Source: Micromonospora humi (lineage in GTDB: Bacteria > Actinomycetota > Actinomycetes > Mycobacteriales > Micromonosporaceae). From it: a DNA stretch of 64,000 bases. The stretch is taken from assembly GCF_900090105.1 (NCBI RefSeq), contig NZ_FMDM01000007.1:124001-188000 (forward strand). The letters run 5' to 3'. Of this stretch, positions 35,229 to 43,400 are shown in pieces. How positions within the stretch are numbered: position 1 is the first letter of the stretch; each line of letters starts with the position of its first letter. The position numbers and the translations under genes were made by a program. The notes beneath the pieces were generated by a model. It was not told the origin of the DNA. It made no database searches and worked only from the letters and a program-made list of their open reading frames with translations.

Positions 35229-37634
35229 ATGTTCAGCACAGTGAGTCGTCCACGGCGATCGTGGCGGGCGGTGATGTCCGCCACGGCGGCATCGGTCCTG
35301 GCGGCGGCGGCCGTACTGACCGCGTCCGCCTCCCCGGCGCAGGCCGCCACCGCCATCACCATCAACGGCGGGTCCGGTGGGCGGGCGTTCGACGGTGTCG
35401 GCGCGGTCAGCGGTGGCGGTGGAAACAGCAGACTACTGATCGACTATCCGGAGCCGCAGCGCAGCGACCTGCTCGACTACCTCTTCAAGCCGGGCTACGG
35501 CGCCGCCATGCAACTGCTCAAGGCGGAGATCGGCGGCGACACCAACTCCACCTCCGGCGCGGAGCCCAGCCACGAGCACACCCGGGGCAGCGTGAACTGC
35601 AACCGGGGCTACGAGTGGTGGCTGATGGAGCAGGCCAGGATGCGCAACCCGAACATCGCGCTGGTCGGCCTGGCCTGGGGCGCGCCCGGCTGGATCGGCA
35701 ACGGCAACTTCTGGTCCACCGACTCGATCAACTACCTGGTGGGCTGGCTGGACTGCGCCGCCAGCCACGGGCTGACCATCAACTACCTCGGCGGGTGGAA
35801 CGAGAAGGGCTACAACACCACCTGGTACAAGAACCTGCGCTCCACCCTCAACTCCCGCGGCTACGGCAATGTGAAGATCGTCGCCTCGGACGACTTCGGG
35901 TGGGGCGCCGCCGACGAATCGCTGCGTGACCCGGCTTTCGCCAACGCCGTGCAGGTCTTCGGCAGCCACTACGTCTGCGGCTACCGCAGCGCCCAGACCA
36001 GCTGCCCCAGCTCCGCCAACGCGGTGTCCACCGGCAAGCAGCTCTGGGCCAGCGAGAACGGTTCCGACGACTACAACGCCGGCGCGCCGGCGCTCGCCCG
36101 GGGCATCAACCGCGGCTACCTCGACGGCAAGATGACCGGCTACATCAACTGGCCCGCCATCGCCGCCATCACCCCCAACATCCCCTGGGCGACCACCGGC
36201 GTGGCGGTGGCCCAGCAGCCGTGGTCCGGCGCGTACTCGATCGGCAAGAGCACCTGGGTGATGGCGCACACCACCCAGTTCACCGCGCCCGGCTGGCGCT
36301 ACCTCGACGCGTCCAGCGGCTACCTCGGCGGCAACCGCAACAACGGCAGCTACGTCTCGCTCAAGTCCACCAACAACAGCGACTACAGCACCGTCATCGA
36401 GACGCAGGACGCCGGCTCGGCCCAGCAGCTCGACTTCACCGTCACCGGCGGGCTGTCCACCGGCACCGTCCGCGTCTGGGCGACGAACCTCAGGTCCAAC
36501 AACAGCGCCGACCACTTCGTCCGGGGCGCCGACATCACCCCGAACGGTGGGCGCTTCTCGCTCACCGTCCAGCCCGGCTACGTCTACAGCATCACCACCA
36601 CGACCGGGCAGGGCAAGGGGACGGCGGTCAGCCCCGCGCAGGGCAACCTGAAGCTGCCGTACGCGGACACCTTCGACAGCTACGCCACCGGTCGTGAGGC
36701 CAAGTACCTGATGGACCAGCAGGGCTCGTTCGAGATCGCCGGGTGCGGCGCCGGCCGGGCGGGGCAGTGTGTCCGCCAGATGTCCGACCAGGCGCCGATC
36801 TACTGGACCTCCGGCCAGGCCGAGCCGTACACCCTGCTGGGTGACCTGACCTGGCGCAACTACACGGTCACCTCGGACGTGCTGCTGGAGAAGCCCGGCT
36901 ACGTGCAGCTCATCGGGCGCGGCAACACCTACAACCACCAGGGGCCGCAGAACCTGAACGGCTACTACTTCCGGGTCACCGACGGCGGGGCCTGGTCCAT
37001 CCGGAGCAACAACACCAGCGGCAACTGGCGCACCCTGGCCAGCGGCAACACCGCGGCGCTGGGCACCGGGCGCTGGCACAACCTCTCGTTGAAGCTCAAC
37101 GGCAGCACCCTCACCGCGGCCGTCGACGGCACGACCGTCGGCACGGTGTCGGACTCCACCTGGGTCGCCGGCCAGATCGGGTACGGCACCGGGCAGGGCG
37201 TCACCGCCCAGTTCGACAACCTCTCGATCACGCCGGGCGACGGTTCCAGCAGCCCGACCGGAGAGCTGCGCAGCGCGAGCGCCAACCGCTGCCTGGACGT
37301 CAACGGCGCCAGTCAGGCCGACGGCGCCGTGGTGCAGATCTGGGACTGCAACGGCGGGACCAACCAGCAGTGGACGGTCGGCACGAACAACCAGCTCACC
37401 GTCTACGGCAACAAGTGCCTCGACGTGCCGGGCACCGCGTCCGGCAGCCGCGCCCGGATCATGACCTGCAACGGCGGCAGCAACCAGCAGTGGCGGCTGA
37501 ACGCCGACGGCACCGTCGTCGGGGTCGGCTCGGGGCTCTGCCTGGACGTCAACGGCGCCGGCACCGCCAACGGCACCGCCGTCCAGATCTGGACCTGCAA
37601 CGGTGGCAGCAACCAACAGTGGGTACGCGGCTGA
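35229..37634 (+). CDS. GH59 galactocerebrosidase-type glycoside hydrolase with C-terminal CBM13
   Basis: An 801-residue secreted protein. After a signal peptide (about 1-39), FDGVGAVSGGGG, RLLIDYPEP, LDYLFKPGYGA and LKAEIGGD..EPSHEH match the start of the GH59 TIM barrel known from animal GALC. GGWNEKG holds the acid/base glutamate and WASENGSDD the nucleophile. WSGAYSIGKSTWVMAHTTQF matches the barrel end. A beta-sandwich and a lectin-like domain follow (about 470-670), then CBM13 (about 680-801) with three QQW motifs. It should release beta-galactose from an unidentified glycan or lipid. GGGAGG lies eight bases before the ATG. Confidence 0.92.
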   Translation: MFSTVSRPRRSWRAVMSATAASVLAAAAVLTASASPAQAATAITINGGSGGRAFDGVGAVSGGGGNSRLLIDYPEPQRSDLLDYLFKPGYGAAMQLLKAEIGGDTNSTSGAEPSHEHTRGSVNCNRGYEWWLMEQARMRNPNIALVGLAWGAPGWIGNGNFWSTDSINYLVGWLDCAASHGLTINYLGGWNEKGYNTTWYKNLRSTLNSRGYGNVKIVASDDFGWGAADESLRDPAFANAVQVFGSHYVCGYRSAQTSCPSSANAVSTGKQLWASENGSDDYNAGAPALARGINRGYLDGKMTGYINWPAIAAITPNIPWATTGVAVAQQPWSGAYSIGKSTWVMAHTTQFTAPGWRYLDASSGYLGGNRNNGSYVSLKSTNNSDYSTVIETQDAGSAQQLDFTVTGGLSTGTVRVWATNLRSNNSADHFVRGADITPNGGRFSLTVQPGYVYSITTTTGQGKGTAVSPAQGNLKLPYADTFDSYATGREAKYLMDQQGSFEIAGCGAGRAGQCVRQMSDQAPIYWTSGQAEPYTLLGDLTWRNYTVTSDVLLEKPGYVQLIGRGNTYNHQGPQNLNGYYFRVTDGGAWSIRSNNTSGNWRTLASGNTAALGTGRWHNLSLKLNGSTLTAAVDGTTVGTVSDSTWVAGQIGYGTGQGVTAQFDNLSITPGDGSSSPTGELRSASANRCLDVNGASQADGAVVQIWDCNGGTNQQWTVGTNNQLTVYGNKCLDVPGTASGSRARIMTCNGGSNQQWRLNADGTVVGVGSGLCLDVNGAGTANGTAVQIWTCNGGSNQQWVRG

Positions 37635-37653
37635 CCCGCCACCGGTGTCCCGT

Positions 37654-37690
37654 CGCCAACCCGGCCGCTCTGCTCGCAGCCGGGTTGGCG
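37654..37690 (+). terminator. Terminator after the GH59 gene
   Basis: A 12-bp perfect stem (CGCCAACCCGGC and complement) with a 13-base loop, followed by CGCCCTTTCT. Confidence 0.7.
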
Positions 37691-37703
37691 CGCCCTTTCT
37701 ACG

Positions 37704-38300
37704 ATGACGGTCATGGATGTCGCAGTCGTGACCAATGCGGTCGTGGCCGCGATCTCGGTGGTCACCGTCGTCGTCTCGGCGTTCTTCGCGCTCCGGCAGC
37801 TCCGGCTGTCGCAGCACGCGAACCACACCCTGGTCGCGATCGAGCTGCTCACCCGCGACCGGATGAGCGACGCGTTCCTGGACAGCCAACAGTTCGTGCT
37901 CACCGAGCTGAGGACCGCCTGCCCGCCGGGCGTGCCGGTCAGTCAACTGCCGGCCGATGCCCGCAAGCACGTGAACCGGATCGCGCTCTACTACAACGGG
38001 CTGGGCCAGATGCTGGCCTTCAAGGTGGTCGAGCCGGCGCTGCTGCTCGGCACCGGCGGGTACCGCGCGCGCGAGGCGTGGACCGTGCTGGAGCCGTACA
38101 TCCTCGCCGAGCGGGTGGCGCGTGGCGAGTCGTACCTGTCGAACTTCGAGCATCTCGCGGTGCTGGCGACCGAGACGCCGTGGCCGACGGCGGTGCGCAG
38201 GCTGGGCCTGCGCCGGTTCGGCCGCTATCCGGCAGAGGTGGGTCCGGTGGCCGGCGTGCCGCGTCAACCTGGGGTTGACGAAGCAGAAGCGTCAACCTAG
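37704..38300 (+). CDS. Single-helix membrane protein of unknown function (DUF4760-like)
   Basis: A 198-residue protein. One N-terminal helix (about 8-30) is followed by a short coiled coil and a soluble helical domain with NRIALYYNGLGQML. This resembles the loosely defined DUF4760 group. An in-frame ATG three codons in (37713) is an alternative start. The last codons, including the TAG stop, fall inside the twin palindromes and the -10 box of the next gene's promoter. Confidence 0.65.
   Translation: MTVMDVAVVTNAVVAAISVVTVVVSAFFALRQLRLSQHANHTLVAIELLTRDRMSDAFLDSQQFVLTELRTACPPGVPVSQLPADARKHVNRIALYYNGLGQMLAFKVVEPALLLGTGGYRAREAWTVLEPYILAERVARGESYLSNFEHLAVLATETPWPTAVRRLGLRRFGRYPAEVGPVAGVPRQPGVDEAEAST
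38262..38280. promoter_or_regulatory. Operator palindrome 1 of the Clp-N/HTH gene
   Basis: CGTCAACCTGGGGTTGACG has 8-bp arms around three bases. Its right arm supplies the -35 box TTGACG. Confidence 0.75.
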
Positions 38301-38303
38301 GGT
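38275..38303 (+). promoter_or_regulatory. Leaderless promoter of the Clp-N/HTH gene
   Basis: TTGACG (38275-38280), 17-base spacer, TAGGGT (38298-38303), and the ATG six bases later at 38310. RNA would start at or next to the ATG. Both boxes lie inside operator palindromes. Confidence 0.75.
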
Positions 38304-38308
38304 TGACG
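38290..38308. promoter_or_regulatory. Operator palindrome 2 of the Clp-N/HTH gene
   Basis: CGTCAACCTAGGGTTGACG differs from palindrome 1 only in one central base. The centres are 28 bases apart. It contains the -10 box. Confidence 0.75.
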
Positions 38309-38309
38309 C

Positions 38310-39047
38310 ATGACTGAGATTGAGCCGCTCAAGATGAGCCAACCGGTGCGCCTCGACGAGCTGATCGAGGGCATCAAGAAGGGGCGCACCGACGCACTCG
38401 ACCAACTCTCCGACGCGGTGCTCGTCGCCGACCACCTGGGCGACGTCGCCGACCACCTGATCGGCCACTTCGTCGACCAGGCGCGCCGCTCGGGCGCCTC
38501 GTGGACGGAGATCGGCCGCAGCATGGGAGTGAGCAAGCAGGCCGCCCAGAAGCGCTCCGCGGCCAAGGCGGAGACCGCCGCCGCGCTCGACCCGAACGCC
38601 GGGTTCGGCCGGTTCACCCCGCGCGCCCGCAACGTGGTGCTGGCCTCGCAGGAGGAGGCGCGCGGCGCCGGCCACGCCGAGATCGTCCCCGGCCACATCG
38701 CGCTGGGGCTGCTCGCCGAGCCGGACGGGCTGGCCGCCGCGTTGATCAAGGCCAGGGGCGTACCCCTGGAGATGTTCCGGGAGGCCGTCACCGCGAGCCT
38801 GCCGGCGAAGGCCGACCAGGTCCCGGACCTCGTCCCCTACGACGCGCGGGCCAAGAAGGTCCTGGAACTGACGTTCCGGGAGGCGCTGCGGATGGGCCAC
38901 AACTACATCGGTACGGAGCACATCCTGCTCGCCCTGCTGGAGGAGGAGGGCGACGACGGCGTGCTCGGCGGGCTCGGCCTGACCAAGGAGTCGCTGGAGG
39001 CCGCGGTGGAGGGCGCGCTCGCCGAACTCAATCGCAAGCGGGCCTGA
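38310..39047 (+). CDS. Clp N-terminal repeat protein with HTH-like segment
   Basis: A 245-residue protein. Residues about 55-85 (ARRSGASWTEIGRSMGVSKQAAQKR) form a helix-turn-helix-like segment. Two Clp-N repeats follow, at about 100-160 (FTPRARNVVLASQEEAR..GHIALGLL) and 176-240 (YDARAKKVLELTFREALRMGHNYIGTEHILLALL). Clp-N domains normally sit on ClpA/ClpC and bind adaptors or substrates. With no AAA domain here, the protein may link DNA binding to ClpC. It probably regulates its own promoter, which holds two matching palindromes. No Shine-Dalgarno is present. Confidence 0.85.
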   Translation: MTEIEPLKMSQPVRLDELIEGIKKGRTDALDQLSDAVLVADHLGDVADHLIGHFVDQARRSGASWTEIGRSMGVSKQAAQKRSAAKAETAAALDPNAGFGRFTPRARNVVLASQEEARGAGHAEIVPGHIALGLLAEPDGLAAALIKARGVPLEMFREAVTASLPAKADQVPDLVPYDARAKKVLELTFREALRMGHNYIGTEHILLALLEEEGDDGVLGGLGLTKESLEAAVEGALAELNRKRA

Positions 39048-39055
39048 ACCGGTGC

Positions 39056-39084
39056 CGGGCACGCGTCACGGGGGCGCGTGCCCG
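39056..39084. terminator. Bidirectional hairpin
   Basis: A 10-bp perfect stem (CGGGCACGCG and complement) with a 9-base loop between two convergent genes. Confidence 0.65.
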
Positions 39085-39095
39085 ACGCCGGGTGG

Positions 39096-39614
39096 TCAGT
39101 CGGCGGTCGGGAAGCCGTAGCGGGCGGCGTGCTCCGGGTCGGCCGGGTCGACCTGCCGGATGCCGGCGTCGGCGAGGCGCTTGTTCACCTCGTCGAGGCG
39201 GTCCCGGACCAGCCGGGCCTCCTCCTCGGTGACCCGGCCGCGGTGCGGCCGACCGGCGTGCTCGATCGTGCCGTAGTCGATCTTTTCGGCGGTACGCCGG
39301 GCCTTCGGCGGCTTCACCCGCTCGGCGGTGCGCAGCAGTTGCGCCATCGGCACGTCGGTGGCCATCGCGTCGAACTCGCTGGCGGTGAGCACCACCCGGC
39401 GCGGCTCACCGCCGCCGTGCCGGTCGTGGATCTCCACCACGGCCACGTCCAGCGCCGCGTCGTCGATGCTCTCCACGTCGACCGGGGTGGCGTCCAGTTG
39501 CACGGGCCCGGCGACCAGGTCCGGGTGCTCCAGCACGACGACCCGGACCACCTCGTCGTCGGGGGACAGCACCTGGCCGGTGAAGTCGGAGACGTGGATC
39601 GTCTTCTTGCCCAT
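39096..39614 (-). CDS. Conserved-looking soluble protein of unknown function
   Basis: A 172-residue acidic/basic mixed protein with no signal or helix in the membrane. The first 50 residues are beta-rich (MGKKTIHVSDFTGQVL) and the last 70 are charged and helical (RVTEEEARLVRDRLDEVNKRLADAG). The opening recalls the dimerisation part of Lsr2 but the DNA-binding end of Lsr2 is absent, so I do not assign it. GGAGAAGCTCCGCGC lies before the ATG. Confidence 0.75.
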   Translation of the reverse strand: MGKKTIHVSDFTGQVLSPDDEVVRVVVLEHPDLVAGPVQLDATPVDVESIDDAALDVAVVEIHDRHGGGEPRRVVLTASEFDAMATDVPMAQLLRTAERVKPPKARRTAEKIDYGTIEHAGRPHRGRVTEEEARLVRDRLDEVNKRLADAGIRQVDPADPEHAARYGFPTAD

Positions 39615-39718
39615 GCGCGGAGCTTCTCCTGTCGTAGGCCGACAATCGGACCCCAGGACGCTACCGCACAGGCGTACGAAGGTCGGTGCGCCCGCCGGCC
39701 GGTGTGTCGCCGCCCGCC

Positions 39719-39904
39719 CTATCCGGTCGTGAGGCCGCGCCAGGCGGAGGTGCCGGCGGGCTGCGCGTTCAGCTCGGACCAGGAGGCGCCCCGGTGGCGG
39801 GCCTCGCGGTACTGCGGCTGGGCAGGGAAGCGCCCGCCGGAGGCGGCCGCTCGCCAGCTCCGCTCGGCGTCCTGCTGGAATCGGTCATTCGGGTTCTGAG
39901 GCAT
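39719..39904 (-). CDS. Small hydrophilic protein of unknown function
   Basis: A 61-residue protein, MPQNPNDRFQQDAERSW onward, with four tryptophans and strong third-position GC, which supports real coding. A GTG two codons upstream (39910) is an alternative start. No family recognised. Confidence 0.5.
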   Translation of the reverse strand: MPQNPNDRFQQDAERSWRAAASGGRFPAQPQYREARHRGASWSELNAQPAGTSAWRGLTTG

Positions 39905-39986
39905 GACCACTACCGTCCCAGAGAAACTTGTCCATGTATGGAAATGAATATGACGCGGGATCCATGCGTCAGGTTCCCTGGACGCG

Positions 39987-41009
39987 TCAGATTCCGGCGG
40001 CCGGCAGGCGGACCACGAATCGGCATCCGTCGCTGACGTTCTGGACCTCTACCCGTCCGCCGTGCGCCTCAACCAGCCCACGCACGATCGCCAGCCCCAG
40101 CCCACCGGAGCCGCCCGGCTCGGCCGCCGCCGGGGTGCGGGCCGGCTCGCCGCGGAACGCCACGTCGAAGACCCGGGGCAGGTCGTCCTCCGGGATGCCG
40201 CCGCAGGTGTCCGCCACGGCCAGCCAGGCGGTGTCGACGTCCCGCCCGGCGTCCACCGACACCGTGCCGTCGGCCGGGGTGTAGCGGATCGCGTTCAACA
40301 GCAGGTTGCCCACCACCCGGGACAACTCCCGCTCGCTGGCGGTCACCGCCGGCCAGCCCGCCTCGGCCGCGACCAGCCGGATCCGGCGGGCGGCGGCCAG
40401 CGGCGCGGCGCCGGCCAGCGCGTCGGAGACCACGTCGCCGAGCGCCACCGTGGACAGCGACAGCCGCAGCGCGCCGGCGTTGATCCGGGACAGCTCGAAC
40501 AGGTCGTCGACCAGCCGGGTCATCCGGTCGGTCTCCACCCGGATCCGGCGGTGGTACTCGGCCACCGTCGCCGGGTCGTCGACCACCCCGTCCTCCAGCG
40601 CCTCGGCCATCGCGCGCAGCCCGGCCAGCGGCGTACGCAGGTCGTGCGACACCCAGGCGACCAGGTCCCGGCGGCCCTTCTCGATCCGCCGCTCCCGGGC
40701 CCGCGCCTGGTCGGCCCAGACCGCGGCGGCGGCCAGCCGGCGGCCGAACAGCCAGCCCACCGCCAGGCTCACCACGGCGGCGGCGGAGACCGTGATCAGC
40801 ACCACCTGGAGGTCGTGCGGCGAGAGGAACATGGCCTGCGCGACCCCCGCCACCCCGGCGGCCACCGCGGCCACGGACATCGCCAGCAGCACCGAGATGT
40901 GCACGGTGATCGACCGGCCGCGCAGCAGCCGCAGCGCGACCGCGCCGGCCAGCCCGACCGCGAGCGCGGCGGCCAGCGCCACGCCGAAGATCAGCGCGAG
41001 GTCACCCAT
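39987..41009 (-). CDS. Sensor histidine kinase
   Basis: A 340-residue HisKA-type kinase. Three N-terminal helices (about 4-27, 36-60, 69-88) leave almost no external domain, so the signal is probably sensed in the membrane. The H box is WVSHDLRTPLAGL, the N box is GNLLLNAIRYTP, and GGLGLAIV is the G box. Its ATG overlaps the end of the response regulator gene by eight bases. The stimulus is unknown. Confidence 0.93.
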   Translation of the reverse strand: MGDLALIFGVALAAALAVGLAGAVALRLLRGRSITVHISVLLAMSVAAVAAGVAGVAQAMFLSPHDLQVVLITVSAAAVVSLAVGWLFGRRLAAAAVWADQARARERRIEKGRRDLVAWVSHDLRTPLAGLRAMAEALEDGVVDDPATVAEYHRRIRVETDRMTRLVDDLFELSRINAGALRLSLSTVALGDVVSDALAGAAPLAAARRIRLVAAEAGWPAVTASERELSRVVGNLLLNAIRYTPADGTVSVDAGRDVDTAWLAVADTCGGIPEDDLPRVFDVAFRGEPARTPAAAEPGGSGGLGLAIVRGLVEAHGGRVEVQNVSDGCRFVVRLPAAGI

Positions 41010-41697
41010 CGGCCGGCTCGTAGCGGTAGCCCACGCCCCACACGGTGACGATGCGGCGAGGTCGGGCCGGGTCGTCCTCGATCTTCTCCCGCAGCCGACG
41101 CACGTGCACCGTCACCGTCGACTGGTCGCCGAAGCTCCACCCCCACACCCGTTCCAGCAACTCGGCCCGGCGGAACGCCCGCGCCGGATGCCGCATCAGG
41201 TGCGCCAGCAGGTCGAACTCGCGCAGCGTCAGGGTCAACTCCCGGCCCCGCAGGCGGGCCACCCGGGGGCCGGTCTCCACCTCCAGGCCGTCGTCGGCGA
41301 GGCGCACCGGCGGCGCGGCGGCCGGCTCGCCGCCGGCCCTCCGCAGCACCGAGCGGACCCGCAGCACCAACTCGCGCGGGGAGAACGGCTTGCTCAGGTA
41401 GTCGTCCGCGCCCAGTTGCAGGCCGAGGATCCGGTCGGCCTCGTCGCCGCGCGCGGTGAGCATGACGATGGGTACGCCGTCCGGCCGCTCCCGCAGCCGC
41501 CGGCACACCTCCAACCCGTCGAGCACGGGCAGCATCAGGTCCAGCACCACCAGGTGCGGCGGCCGGCGGGACACGGTGTCCAGCGCGGCGGCACCGTCGC
41601 CGACGTGTTCGACCTCGTAGCCGGCGTGCTCCAGGTAGCGGCAGACCACGTCGGCGACCGTCCGGTCGTCGTCGACCACCAGCACCCGCTGCGCCAC
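41002..41697 (-). CDS. OmpR-family response regulator
   Basis: A 231-residue regulator. The receiver domain has the acidic DDD at 9-11, phospho-acceptor Asp53 in VVLDLMLP and the conserved lysine in LSKPFSPREL. A winged-helix domain (about 135-228) has LTLREFDLLAHL and STVTVHVRRLREKI. GTG at 41697 is chosen because GGGAGG stands seven bases before it. The kinase gene is translationally coupled downstream. Confidence 0.95.
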   Translation of the reverse strand: MAQRVLVVDDDRTVADVVCRYLEHAGYEVEHVGDGAAALDTVSRRPPHLVVLDLMLPVLDGLEVCRRLRERPDGVPIVMLTARGDEADRILGLQLGADDYLSKPFSPRELVLRVRSVLRRAGGEPAAAPPVRLADDGLEVETGPRVARLRGRELTLTLREFDLLAHLMRHPARAFRRAELLERVWGWSFGDQSTVTVHVRRLREKIEDDPARPRRIVTVWGVGYRYEPADG

Positions 41698-41803
41698 CCC
41701 GCACCTCCCGCGTAGCGAGACGCAAGCGTAGCCACGGGGAAACAGGTGATCCATTGCCAGGTTCTTACGGTCGGTGCGGGCCCGCGGGGCGTACCATGAT
41801 CAT

Positions 41804-42466
41804 GTGCTCGACCGGCGGCTCTTCCTGCACCTGGCGACCTGGTTGGGGCAGTGGCCGGCCGGTCCCGGGCTGCACGTGGTCCGGTCCTGGCGCCGCGCCC
41901 GCCCGGCCTGGGACGGGCGGCCGCGCCCGGCCGTCGCGGTCTCGGTGGGCGACAGCACGGTGCTCTCGGTGCCGCCGCAGCGGGTCGAGGCGGTGCGGGC
42001 CCTGGTCCGGGGACGGCCGATCGAGGAATGGCTGCCGGCGCTGCCGACGACGGTCGGCGCGCCGGAACTCACCACGAACCGCGGGGTCTTCCGCTGGTGC
42101 ACCGACCCGGCGCCGCTGCCCGACGTGGGGGAGTGGCGGCCACCGGAGATGCCCGGCGCCCCGCCCTGGCTGGGCCTGTTCCGCGAGGTGCTGGTGGTCC
42201 GGGACGCCGACGGCACGTACCTGGCCGGGGTGGGCATCAAGCGGCACGACGCCTACGGCCACGAGCTGGCGGTGGGCACGTCCCCGGCGGCCCGGGGGCG
42301 CGGCCTGGCCCGGCGGTTGGTGGCGCAGGCGGCCCGGCGGGTGCTGGCCGAGGGGGCGATCCCCACCTACGTGCACAACCCGGGCAACCACGCCTCCGCC
42401 CGGGTCGCCGAGGCGGCCGGGTTCCCGGACCGGGGCTGGACCTCGTTCGGTGTCTTCCCGCACTGA
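41804..42466 (+). CDS. GNAT family N-acetyltransferase
   Basis: About 220 residues. The C-terminal half carries the acetyl-CoA loop ARGRGLARRLVAQAARRVL and a YVHNPGNHASARVAEAAGF segment. The N-terminal half is a less conserved substrate-side domain. GTG at 41804 is preferred over one at 41774 because TACCAT (41792-41797) is six bases before it, the leaderless spacing seen elsewhere in this window. Substrate unknown. Confidence 0.85.
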   Translation: MLDRRLFLHLATWLGQWPAGPGLHVVRSWRRARPAWDGRPRPAVAVSVGDSTVLSVPPQRVEAVRALVRGRPIEEWLPALPTTVGAPELTTNRGVFRWCTDPAPLPDVGEWRPPEMPGAPPWLGLFREVLVVRDADGTYLAGVGIKRHDAYGHELAVGTSPAARGRGLARRLVAQAARRVLAEGAIPTYVHNPGNHASARVAEAAGFPDRGWTSFGVFPH

Positions 42467-42480
42467 CCGGCGATGCGGGC

Positions 42481-42516
42481 GCGGACCGTGGATCCCGGGC
42501 CGGATCCACGGTCCGC
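42481..42516 (+). terminator. Strong hairpin terminator
   Basis: A perfect 15-bp stem (GCGGACCGTGGATCC and complement) with a 6-base loop, 14 bases after the GNAT gene. The 120 bases beyond it hold nothing I recognise. Confidence 0.75.
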
Positions 42517-42637
42517 GGCCTCTCCCCCAGGTCCCGATGGCGTAACGCTAGGTGAACGCAGCTGGGCTGGGCAAGATGCTGGTCTTGTCTGGTTACGGAC
42601 TTGACCTGCGGAATCGCCGTTGCGATCGCGCGATCGG

Positions 42638-43312
42638 TCAGTGACGCAACGTGTGGATCAGGGTGAGTGCCTGCCGGGTGGCCGGGCGCAGCACCCGCAG
42701 TCGGGACAGCCCCACGAGCCGGTCGACCAGCGGCACCACGCCGTCCACGAGCTGCCGGGTCCGGGCCTGCCCGGGGGAGCGGTCGTGCACCCAGTAGAGC
42801 ACCACGCCCAGGTAGCCCAGCCAGAGCAGCTCCGGCAGCGCCTCCCGCAGCTCGTCGTCGAGCTTCGCGGTCGAGCCGGCGAGCACCTCGCGGAACAGCG
42901 ACACCGACGCCTCCCGGGCCGGCGACGACTCGGCCGAGAACGGGCTCAGCGGCGAGGTCGGCTCGGCCGCCGTCTTGAAGAACGTCCCGGCGAACGAGTG
43001 GTAGGGGCTCAGCACGTCCACCCCCGCGTGCAGCACCCCGGCCAGCCGCGCCGCGAAGTCCCGCTCCCGGGCGAGCACCGGCGCGGCGGCGGCACGGTGC
43101 TCGCGCTGGGTGTCCGCGTAGAACTCCTGGATCAGGTGTTCCTTCGAACCGAAGTAGTAGTAGGCGTTGCCCACCGAGACGCCGGCCTCCTCGGCGACGG
43201 CCCGCATCGTGGTGCGCGCGTACCCCCGTTCCCGGAACAGCCGCATGGCGGTGTCCAGGATCAGCCGGCGGGTCTGCTCACCCCGGGCGGTCGGCGTGCT
43301 CTGCTCGGTCAT
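42638..43312 (-). CDS. TetR family regulator
   Basis: A 224-residue regulator. The HTH at about 25-60 (TTMRAVAEEAGVSVGNAYYYFGSKEHLI) is canonical. The C-terminal ligand domain is helical with two tryptophans in LLWLGYLGVVLYWVHD. TACGGT (43325-43320) lies seven bases before the ATG, suggesting a leaderless mRNA. Targets are unclear; the neighbouring GH3 gene is on the same strand, upstream, with an 88-base gap. Confidence 0.92.
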   Translation of the reverse strand: MTEQSTPTARGEQTRRLILDTAMRLFRERGYARTTMRAVAEEAGVSVGNAYYYFGSKEHLIQEFYADTQREHRAAAAPVLARERDFAARLAGVLHAGVDVLSPYHSFAGTFFKTAAEPTSPLSPFSAESSPAREASVSLFREVLAGSTAKLDDELREALPELLWLGYLGVVLYWVHDRSPGQARTRQLVDGVVPLVDRLVGLSRLRVLRPATRQALTLIHTLRH

Positions 43313-43400
43313 CGGGGTCACCGTATCCCGGCTCCCGGACGCGATCGCGGACCGCGCCGGCCCGCCGCCGGGTGACGGCGGGCCGGTGGGCCGGGACGGA

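Noticed and set aside
38262..38308. CRISPR or mobile-element repeat
   Set aside because: The two units are operator-sized palindromes carrying the promoter boxes of the next gene.
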